DNA of 5,066 nucleotides from an uncultured Lachnospiraceae bacterium (GTDB lineage: Bacteria > Bacillota > Clostridia > Lachnospirales > Lachnospiraceae): NCBI GenBank assembly GCA_958405355.1, contig CATYEA010000160.1, positions 1-5,066 on the forward strand, in the 5' to 3' direction. A program made the translations under genes and the position numbers. Shown piece after piece: positions 1-5,066 of the stretch. The notes below the pieces were generated by a model. That model searched no databases. It was not told the DNA's origin and worked only from the letters and a program-made list of their open reading frames with translations. Within the stretch, counting starts at the first letter, position 1; each line of letters begins with the position of its first letter.

Positions 1-7
1 GGGAGGA
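1..7 (+). promoter_or_regulatory. Ribosome binding site of spoVG
   Basis: GGGAGGA lies at the very start of the window, with its GGAGG core at 2-6, eight bases before the ATG at 15. It is a good match to the anti-Shine-Dalgarno sequence and fixes the spoVG start. The promoter of the gene lies upstream of the window and cannot be assessed. Confidence 0.85.
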
Positions 8-14
8 TTTTAAC

Positions 15-296
15 ATGCAGATTACAGACGTAAGAGTACGCAAAGTTACAAAAGAAGGAAAGATGAAAGCCGTTGTTTCGATAACTCTGGATAATGAGTT
101 TGTTGTTCACGACATTAAAGTCATTGAAGGAGAAAAAGGACTGTTTATTGCTATGCCAAGCCGTAAGGCAGCCGATGGTGAATATCGGGATATTGCTCAT
201 CCGATTAATTCTGAGACACGGGAACGCATCCAGAGCATTATTTTGGAGAAATACGAAATAGCAGCTTTGGAAAGCGAAGAAGAAGCGGCACTCTAA
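15..296 (+). CDS. spoVG: SpoVG family septation / nucleic-acid-binding regulator
   Basis: This is a complete 93-residue SpoVG protein, a small cytoplasmic regulator. In Bacillus it affects asymmetric septation and sporulation. In other Firmicutes it binds DNA or RNA and influences envelope and virulence genes. The sequence closely follows the family: an N-terminal ITDVRVRKV strand (3-11), the core [18 protein letters not shown] (22-39), [10 protein letters not shown] (42-51), and the hallmark [12 protein letters not shown] (54-65) followed by a C-terminal helix. The tail is acidic (LESEEEAAL), and B. subtilis SpoVG, at 97 residues, has a comparable acidic end. The start is fixed by the RBS at 2-6. 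The gene stands alone on its 3' side, because a strong intrinsic terminator follows 26 bases after the stop. The family assignment is secure. Which process it controls in this organism cannot be read from the sequence. Confidence 0.97.
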   Translation: MQITDVRVRKVTKEGKMKAVVSITLDNEFVVHDIKVIEGEKGLFIAMPSRKAADGEYRDIAHPINSETRERIQSIILEKYEIAALESEEEAAL

Positions 297-322
297 GAGT
301 TAGAATATGGGGTTTAATTGAA

Positions 323-360
323 AAGGGAGAAAATCCAAAAGGATTTTCTCCCTTATTTTT
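323..360 (+). terminator. Intrinsic terminator after spoVG
   Basis: A perfect 14-bp inverted repeat (323-336 pairing with 341-354, arm AAGGGAGAAAATCC) encloses an AAAA loop at 337-340. It is followed by A and then five T at 356-360. This is a classical Rho-independent terminator for the + strand and should end the spoVG transcript before pth. The opposite strand lacks a clean T-run after the hairpin, so there is no sign of bidirectional use. Confidence 0.93.
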
Positions 361-384
361 GTGGGTGAAAAACCACCGGAGAAC

Positions 385-414
385 TTGACAAAACCTTTGA
401 TCGGTGTGTATCCT
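385..414 (+). promoter_or_regulatory. Candidate sigma-A promoter of pth-mfd
   Basis: An exact TTGACA -35 box at 385-390 is followed, after an 18-bp spacer, by TATCCT at 409-414 (four of six matches to TATAAT). It lies just after the spoVG terminator and about 28 bases before the pth start, where a promoter is needed. The -35 is convincing. The -10 is mediocre, so the exact -10 position is less certain. An AT-rich CTTTTAAAAG stretch at 413-422 may help melting. Confidence 0.7.
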
Positions 415-426
415 TTTAAAAGCGTG

Positions 427-434
427 TAAGGAGG
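427..434 (+). promoter_or_regulatory. Ribosome binding site of pth
   Basis: TAAGGAGG is a near-complete complement of the 16S rRNA 3' end. It sits seven bases before the ATG at 442 and fixes the pth start. Confidence 0.9.
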
Positions 435-441
435 GGAAGTT

Positions 442-1020
442 ATGTATTTGATCGCAGGTCTGGGAAATCCTTCCAAAACCTATGAAGGAACCCGGCATAA
501 TATTGGTTTTACGATGATTGATGCCATTGGGGAAAAATATGATATTGATGTGACGACAAAAAAGCATAAGGCATTCGTCGGCCGGGGAATCATAGACGGT
601 ATGCGGGTCATTCTTGCAAAACCGCAGACCTATATGAATCTGAGCGGCGAGAGCGTTCGTGAAATTGCTGACTTCTATAAAATCGAGCCGGAAAATATCA
701 TTATTATATATGACGATATCAGTCTGGATGTGGGGCAGCTTCGTATACGAAAAAAAGGCAGCGCCGGAGGACATAATGGAATTAAGAATATTATTGCCCA
801 TCTCGGAACGCAGGAGTTTCCGCGGATCAAAGTCGGTATTGGAAATAAACCGGAGGGATGGGATTTGGCGGACTATGTTTTATCCAAATACTCGAAGGCG
901 GAGCAGGAAGCTCTTGAAGAAGCCGCAGACGGCGTGATCGGGGCGGTAAAGCTGATGCTTATGGATGATATCGAGGCGGCTATGAATCGGTATAATGCGA
1001 AGAAGAGGGATGCGCGATGA
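442..1020 (+). CDS. pth: Peptidyl-tRNA hydrolase (Pth, bacterial type I)
   Basis: Pth is a cytoplasmic esterase that cleaves the bond between peptide and tRNA in peptidyl-tRNAs dropped from stalled ribosomes, recycling the tRNA. It is called spoVC in Bacillus. The 192-residue product has the usual length and all family signatures: IAGLGNPSKTYEGTRHNIGF at 4-23, KPQTYMNLSG at 60-69, YDDISLDVG at 90-98 and KGSAGGHNG at 105-113. By motif alignment with the E. coli enzyme, the catalytic and binding residues are present: N9, H19 (catalytic base), M65, N66, D91, H111, N112 and N116. The C-terminus is basic (NAKKRDAR). The ATG at 442 is supported by a strong RBS seven bases upstream and by family length. 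The stop codon overlaps the mfd start in ATGA, so the two genes are almost certainly co-transcribed and probably translationally coupled. The gene appears intact, with nothing unusual in the active site. Confidence 0.98.
   Translation: MYLIAGLGNPSKTYEGTRHNIGFTMIDAIGEKYDIDVTTKKHKAFVGRGIIDGMRVILAKPQTYMNLSGESVREIADFYKIEPENIIIIYDDISLDVGQLRIRKKGSAGGHNGIKNIIAHLGTQEFPRIKVGIGNKPEGWDLADYVLSKYSKAEQEALEEAADGVIGAVKLMLMDDIEAAMNRYNAKKRDAR
1005..1020 (+). promoter_or_regulatory. RBS and start-stop overlap (ATGA) linking pth to mfd
   Basis: GAGGG at 1005-1009, inside the last pth codons, lies seven bases before the mfd ATG at 1017. The ATG shares its TG with the pth TGA stop (ATGA, 1017-1020). This arrangement lets a ribosome finishing pth start mfd directly, which is the usual signature of translational coupling. 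The coupling itself is inferred, not shown. Confidence 0.75.
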
Positions 1021-4000
1021 AATTATTCAGAGAGCCATTACTCCAGTTAAGTGAATATGAAAATATCCGAAAGAATCTGGCAGATCATAAAGGGCCGGTC
1101 TATGTGGAGGGATGCGTGGATGCGCAGAAAACTCACTGGATGGCCAGTTTTTCAGAAGAGTATCCGTTTAAGCTGATCGTGACTCACAGCGAAAAGCGGG
1201 TGAAGGATATCTACGAAGATTACCGATTTTTTGACCGGAATGTGCTTGACTATCCGGCCAGAGATGTTATTTTCTATAGTGCAGATGTACATGGTCAGGC
1301 CCTGGTTCAGAAGCGATTGACAGTCATCCAGAAATTGCTTGAGCATGAACCAGTGACGGTGGTAACGACCATTGATGGATTGATGGACAGTCTCCTGCCG
1401 CCGGAAAAGCTGGCTCAGCAGATCATCCGTTTGAGAGAGGGCGGCGTTTATGACCCGAAGGATTTGGTGAAACGATTGGTCCATATGGGGTTTGAACGGA
1501 CAGTACAGGTGGAAGGGCCGGGACAATTTTCGGTCCGGGGCGGCATTTTGGATATCTACAATCTGGCGGATGACTGCCCTTACCGAATTGAGTTTTGGGA
1601 CGATGAAATCGATACGATTCGAAGCTTTGATGTGGACAGTCAGCGTTCTATTGAACGGCATGAGCAGATTTCTGTTTATCCGGCGGCGGAGATGGTCTTT
1701 ACGGAGGCACGTATCCAGAAGGGGCTGGACCGGCTGAAGAGGGATGTGGATAAGGGAATCCGCCTTTTTAAGAAGGAAGGAAAGCCGGAGGAGGCCAGCC
1801 ATTTAAAACATCTTTATGAAGAGGTAAAAGAGGCTTTTGACGTATCCTTTGCCGGGGCCAATATGGACAGTCTGATCCGTTATTTTTACGAAGAGACCGT
1901 ATCCTTTCTGGATTATTTTCCAAAGGAAGAAACTCTGGTATTTCTGGATGAACCGGCAAGACTCCAGGAAAAAGCAGAAGGTGTTGCCAGAGAGTTTGAG
2001 GAGAGTATGAAAGGACGCCTGGAAAAGGGATACATTGTTCCGGGCCAGATGGATATTCTCTATTCAGAAAAGGAATTGTTCCATCGGCTGGGGAAACATC
2101 GGAGTCTGTCATTGAGTACCCTGGACCAGAAATTCAGTCAGCTTGTACCGATGTATAAATATCATATTGAGGTTCAGTCCATACAGTCCTATCACCGGAA
2201 CTTTGAATTGCTGGTCAAGGATCTGAAACGGTGGAAGCGGAGTAAATACCGGATGATTCTTGTGGCGAATTCGCGGACCAGGGCAGAGCATCTGACCAAA
2301 GACCTTCAGGATTATGAGCTTCCGGCGGCGGTGACAGAAACGATGGATCGGACAGTGGAGCCGGGACAGATCGTTGTTTGTTATGGAAATCTGCACAGTG
2401 GTGTGGAATATCCCTTCATAAAATTTGTCATCCTCTCGGAGAGTGATATTTTCGGGGAGATAAAGAAGCGGCGGAAGAAGAAGCCGGAGTACAGCGGACA
2501 GAAGCTGAACAGCTTTATGGATTTGAACATCGGCGATTATGTGGTTCATGAAAATCATGGTCTTGGTGTCTATAAAGGAATTGAAAAAATCGAAGTCGAT
2601 AAGGTTGAGAAAGATTATATTAAAATCGAATATTCCGGCGGAGATAATCTGTACATTCTGGCGACCCAGCTCGATATGATTCAGAAATATGCCGGAGCCG
2701 ATGCAAAACGGCCGAAGCTCAATAAACTGGGCGGACAGGAATGGCACCGGACAAAAACCAAAGTCCGGGGAGCGGTCAAGGATCTGGCGGAGGATCTGTT
2801 AAAGCTCTATGCGGCCCGTCAGTCTCAGGAAGGCTTTGCCTATGGCGCGGATACGATCTGGCAGCGGGAATTTGAGGAAGCTTTTCCATATGAAGAAACG
2901 GACGACCAGCTTGCAGCCATTGAAGCAACGAAGCGGGATATGGAGAGCAAACGGATCATGGACCGATTGATCTGTGGCGATGTGGGTTACGGTAAAACAG
3001 AGGTGGCTATCCGGGCGGCCTTTAAAGCGGTTCAGGACGGTAAGCAGGTGGCTATTTTAGTGCCGACGACTATTCTGGCCCAGCAGCATTATAATACCTT
3101 TGTGCAGCGGATGGCGGATTATCCGGTGGTCATTCGAACAATGTCCCGGTTCCGGACAAAGACTGAACAGGCAGAGACTGTCAGGGAACTGAAAAAAGGC
3201 ATGGTGGATATTTTAATCGGGACCCATCGTATTTTATCAAAAGATATTGAATTTAAAAATCTGGGACTTTTAATTGTGGATGAGGAACAGCGGTTTGGCG
3301 TCGCTCACAAGGAAAAGATAAAGAAGCTTCGGGAAAATGTGGATGTACTGACATTGTCGGCGACACCGATTCCCAGAACCCTTCATATGAGCCTGATCGG
3401 TATCCGGGATATGAGTACATTGAGCGAACCGCCGATGGACCGTATGCCGGTTCAGACCTATGTCATGGAATATAATGAAGAAATGGTCCGGGAGGCTATT
3501 GCCCGGGAGATTGGCCGGGGCGGTCAGGTCTATTATGTATTTAACCGGGTCAACGGCATTGTGGAGATGGCGGCGGCAATTCAAAAGCTGGCGCCGGAAG
3601 CGGAAGTGGCCTTTGCCCACGGACAGATGAGTGAGCGGGAGCTTGAAAAGGTCATGTATCGTTTTATCAATGGCGAAATTGATGTTCTGGTATCCACGAC
3701 CATTATTGAAACGGGTCTGGATATTTCCAATGTCAACACAATGATCATCCATGATGCGGACCGTTTGGGATTATCTCAGCTTTACCAGCTCCGGGGACGG
3801 GTTGGGCGCTCCAACCGGACGGCTTATGCCTTTTTGCTCTACCGGAGGAATGTGGTTCTCAGAGAGGTGGCAGAAAAACGTTTGGCGGCTATCCGGGAGT
3901 TTACCGAGTTTGGTTCCGGATTTAAAATTGCCATGCGGGATTTGGAGATCCGTGGGGCGGGCAATCTTCTCGGCCAGCAGCAGAGCGGTCATATGGAATC

Positions 4001-4541
4001 GGTCGGTTACGATTTATATTGTAAGATGCTGAATGAAGCTGTGTTAAAACTCAAAGGTGAACAGGTATCTGACAATGACTTTGAGACCGTATTGGATTTG
4101 AATGTGGATGCCTATATTCCGGCGTCTTATATCAAAAATGAAGTCCAGAAACTGGAGATATATAAGCGGATTGCCAGCATATCCAATGAAGAAGAATACG
4201 ATGAAATGGTGGATGAGCTGAATGACCGGTTCGGTGATCTGCCGAAGTCGGCTCAGAATCTGATGGATATTGCCCTTTTAAAGGCCCAGGCCCATGAGGC
4301 ATGTATTACTCAGCTTTCCTGTCGCGGTGACGAGACGAAGATCTTTATGTATAATCAGGCCAATGTCTGTGTGGACCGAATTCCGGCATTGATTGAGCAG
4401 TATGGACGGCGTCTGCGGTTTAAACCGGGAGAGAATCCATATTTCCTGTTGAAGATGCGGAAAGAAGAGCAGCAGGACATCTTAAAATGTGAAAAAAATG
4501 TGATAAAAGATATAAAGGGATTGCTTGAAAATGTGAAATAA
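1017..4541 (+). CDS. mfd: Transcription-repair coupling factor Mfd (ATP-dependent DNA translocase)
   Basis: Mfd binds RNA polymerase stalled at a DNA lesion, pushes it off using ATP-driven dsDNA translocation, and recruits UvrA for nucleotide excision repair. The 1174-residue product is full length (B. subtilis about 1177, E. coli 1148). Domains in order: a UvrB-like N-terminal module (about 1-350) with the UvrA-contacting region around RGGILDIY (174-181) and DVDSQRS; a divergent linker domain; a CarD-like RNA-polymerase-interacting domain from about 501 (IGDYVVHENHGLGVYKGI); a RecG-like SF2 translocase with Walker A GDVGYGKT (654-661, K660), DEEQ Walker B (755-758), SATPIPRT (781-788) and QLRGRVGR (924-931); a TRG motif with RGAGN at 979-983 and Q989; and a C-terminal TRCF domain (about 1029-1130). 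The N-terminal module lacks a working Walker A, as is normal for Mfd: at 32-39 only the degenerate GCVDAQKT is seen. The start fits the RBS and the ATGA overlap with pth. No frameshift or missing motif is seen. Confidence 0.98.
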   Translation: MKLFREPLLQLSEYENIRKNLADHKGPVYVEGCVDAQKTHWMASFSEEYPFKLIVTHSEKRVKDIYEDYRFFDRNVLDYPARDVIFYSADVHGQALVQKRLTVIQKLLEHEPVTVVTTIDGLMDSLLPPEKLAQQIIRLREGGVYDPKDLVKRLVHMGFERTVQVEGPGQFSVRGGILDIYNLADDCPYRIEFWDDEIDTIRSFDVDSQRSIERHEQISVYPAAEMVFTEARIQKGLDRLKRDVDKGIRLFKKEGKPEEASHLKHLYEEVKEAFDVSFAGANMDSLIRYFYEETVSFLDYFPKEETLVFLDEPARLQEKAEGVAREFEESMKGRLEKGYIVPGQMDILYSEKELFHRLGKHRSLSLSTLDQKFSQLVPMYKYHIEVQSIQSYHRNFELLVKDLKRWKRSKYRMILVANSRTRAEHLTKDLQDYELPAAVTETMDRTVEPGQIVVCYGNLHSGVEYPFIKFVILSESDIFGEIKKRRKKKPEYSGQKLNSFMDLNIGDYVVHENHGLGVYKGIEKIEVDKVEKDYIKIEYSGGDNLYILATQLDMIQKYAGADAKRPKLNKLGGQEWHRTKTKVRGAVKDLAEDLLKLYAARQSQEGFAYGADTIWQREFEEAFPYEETDDQLAAIEATKRDMESKRIMDRLICGDVGYGKTEVAIRAAFKAVQDGKQVAILVPTTILAQQHYNTFVQRMADYPVVIRTMSRFRTKTEQAETVRELKKGMVDILIGTHRILSKDIEFKNLGLLIVDEEQRFGVAHKEKIKKLRENVDVLTLSATPIPRTLHMSLIGIRDMSTLSEPPMDRMPVQTYVMEYNEEMVREAIAREIGRGGQVYYVFNRVNGIVEMAAAIQKLAPEAEVAFAHGQMSERELEKVMYRFINGEIDVLVSTTIIETGLDISNVNTMIIHDADRLGLSQLYQLRGRVGRSNRTAYAFLLYRRNVVLREVAEKRLAAIREFTEFGSGFKIAMRDLEIRGAGNLLGQQQSGHMESVGYDLYCKMLNEAVLKLKGEQVSDNDFETVLDLNVDAYIPASYIKNEVQKLEIYKRIASISNEEEYDEMVDELNDRFGDLPKSAQNLMDIALLKAQAHEACITQLSCRGDETKIFMYNQANVCVDRIPALIEQYGRRLRFKPGENPYFLLKMRKEEQQDILKCEKNVIKDIKGLLENVK

Positions 4542-4549
4542 TCTATAAT
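4521..4549 (+). promoter_or_regulatory. Candidate internal promoter for the lipoprotein gene
   Basis: A perfect TATAAT (4544-4549) begins three bases after the mfd stop codon. At the ideal 17-bp spacing upstream lies TTGCTT (4521-4526), which matches three of six -35 positions, including the TTG. A better TTGAAA at 4525-4530 is too close, with a 13-bp spacer. Transcription would start near 4556, leaving a 5' leader of about 37 bases with the RBS. No terminator separates mfd from the next gene, so this would add to read-through. The -10 match is strong and the -35 weak. Confidence 0.55.
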
Positions 4550-4577
4550 GGACAGAGTTACGAATAACATAGATCAG

Positions 4578-4583
4578 AAGGAG
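4578..4583 (+). promoter_or_regulatory. Ribosome binding site of the lipoprotein gene
   Basis: AAGGAG sits nine bases before the ATG at 4593. It decides between that start and the in-frame ATG four codons later (4605), which would be 21 bases away and is therefore unlikely. Confidence 0.85.
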
Positions 4584-4592
4584 TTCGATTAT

Positions 4593-5066
4593 ATGAAAAC
4601 ATTTATGAAACGTATTGTTTCTGCGATTATTGTGGGTGCAATGTCCGCAGCACTTTTGTCTGGCTGCGGAAGCCAGGGAACGAGCGGCAGTACAAAGGCA
4701 GAAGATGCAGCGCTGACCATGGAACAGGGAAGTGTTACCATGGGAGAAGCCAGATTATATGCTTACGTGATGAAGAGTCAGTATGAAGCTTATTACGGTT
4801 CATCCATATGGGATATGGAAATTGAAGATGGTGTGACTTTTGGCGATTCAATGAAGGATGTCATTACAAATCAGCTCGTGCAGATGATTCTCCTGAGCAG
4901 TCAGGCCGAGGATTATGGCGTATCCCTGAGCGATGAAGACAATACAGCAGTTGAAGAATATGTAGAAAATTTCAAGACCAATATCGGTGAGGAAATTATG
5001 ACCGAAGAAGGAATCACAGAAGATGATGTCCGTTCCGTTGTACAGAAGAGTACGCTGGCCGGTAAT
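4593..5066 (+). CDS. Lipoprotein with SurA N-terminal / PrsA-like foldase region (5' part, runs off window)
   Basis: The frame is open from the ATG at 4593 to the window edge, giving 158 residues of an incomplete protein. Residues 1-25 form a lipoprotein signal peptide: basic K2, K6 and R7, a hydrophobic stretch (8-22) and the lipobox LSGC with the lipidated cysteine at 25. A short Gly/Ser-rich tether (26-34) follows. The protein should therefore be anchored to the outer face of the membrane. The region from about 47 resembles the SurA N-terminal / PrsA-type chaperone fold: VTMGEARLYAYVMKSQYEAYYG (47-69 region), then a helix with the family-like pattern MKDVITNQLVQMILLSSQAEDYGVSLSDED (87-116). 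Such proteins help secreted proteins fold, often with a parvulin peptidyl-prolyl isomerase domain farther downstream. That domain, if present, is outside the window, so enzymatic activity cannot be claimed. In related Clostridia a gene of this kind often follows mfd. The lipoprotein call is firm and the foldase call is moderate. Confidence 0.82.
   Translation, partial: MKTFMKRIVSAIIVGAMSAALLSGCGSQGTSGSTKAEDAALTMEQGSVTMGEARLYAYVMKSQYEAYYGSSIWDMEIEDGVTFGDSMKDVITNQLVQMILLSSQAEDYGVSLSDEDNTAVEEYVENFKTNIGEEIMTEEGITEDDVRSVVQKSTLAGN

Noticed and set aside
364..377. GGTG/CACC mini-hairpin right after the terminator
   Set aside because: It has four base pairs only, with no associated feature. It is probably chance.
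413..422. Palindrome CTTTTAAAAG upstream of pth, considered as an operator
   Set aside because: A ten-base AT-rich palindrome is expected by chance in a promoter region and matches no operator I can name.
238..801. Long minus-strand open frame (187 codons) across the spoVG end, terminator and pth
   Set aside because: It is antisense to two certain genes and reads through the terminator hairpin. It resembles no family I know, and no convincing RBS was identified. It is a reading-frame shadow.
659..937. Alternative + frame (92 codons) inside pth
   Set aside because: It lies out of frame within the catalytic part of pth, has no RBS of note, and its product is not recognisable.
1152..1802. Minus-strand open frame (216 codons) within mfd
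   Set aside because: It lies entirely antisense to conserved Mfd coding sequence and has low-complexity, His/Leu/Arg-rich composition typical of antisense shadows.
2109..2747. Minus-strand open frame (212 codons) within mfd
   Set aside because: It covers the strongly conserved CarD-like domain on the other strand. No recognisable domain or start signal supports it.
3270..3752. Minus-strand open frame (160 codons) within mfd
   Set aside because: It is antisense to the helicase core, whose conservation explains the open frame. It shows no protein-like features.
4557..4568. Small inverted repeat GTTA-CGAA-TAAC in the leader before the lipoprotein gene
   Set aside because: The stem is only four AT-rich base pairs, with no T-run. 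It is too weak to be a terminator or a riboswitch element.

Overview
The window is an ordinary, densely packed chromosomal segment of a low-to-mid-GC Gram-positive bacterium. All genes lie on the + strand. The best guess is a spore-forming Clostridia member, probably Lachnospiraceae-like. This rests on the presence of spoVG, strong AGGAGG-type ribosome binding sites, a type II lipoprotein signal, and the gene order spoVG - pth - mfd - SurA/PrsA-type lipoprotein. The taxonomic call is an inference from gene order and protein character, not from a database search.

Layout: (1) bases 1-296 hold the ribosome binding site and complete coding sequence of spoVG, whose promoter lies outside the window. 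(2) Bases 297-441 hold a perfect 14-bp-stem intrinsic terminator closing the spoVG transcript, then a sigma-A-like promoter and strong RBS for the next unit. (3) Bases 442-1020 encode peptidyl-tRNA hydrolase (pth). (4) Bases 1017-4541 encode the full-length transcription-repair coupling factor Mfd, starting inside the pth stop codon (ATGA overlap). (5) Bases 4542-4592 are a short gap without a terminator. It carries an exact TATAAT whose candidate -35 lies within the mfd 3' end, plus an RBS. (6) From 4593 to the window edge runs the 5' part of a lipoprotein gene resembling extracytoplasmic foldases/chaperones (SurA N-terminal / PrsA-like), cut off by the window.

How the genes relate: pth and mfd form a tightly coupled pair that recycles stalled translation products (Pth) and removes stalled RNA polymerase from damaged DNA (Mfd). 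The lipoprotein gene can be reached by read-through from mfd and probably also from its own promoter. spoVG, a small nucleic-acid-binding regulator, is insulated from the pth-mfd unit by the terminator. Compared with Bacillus subtilis, where glmU, prs and ctc separate spoVG from pth and fin separates pth from mfd, this locus is compacted.

I found no mobile element, CRISPR array, RNA gene, broken gene or candidate novel system. Every stretch longer than about 150 bases is accounted for by a recognised gene. The points worth a second look are regulatory and syntenic, of modest interest.
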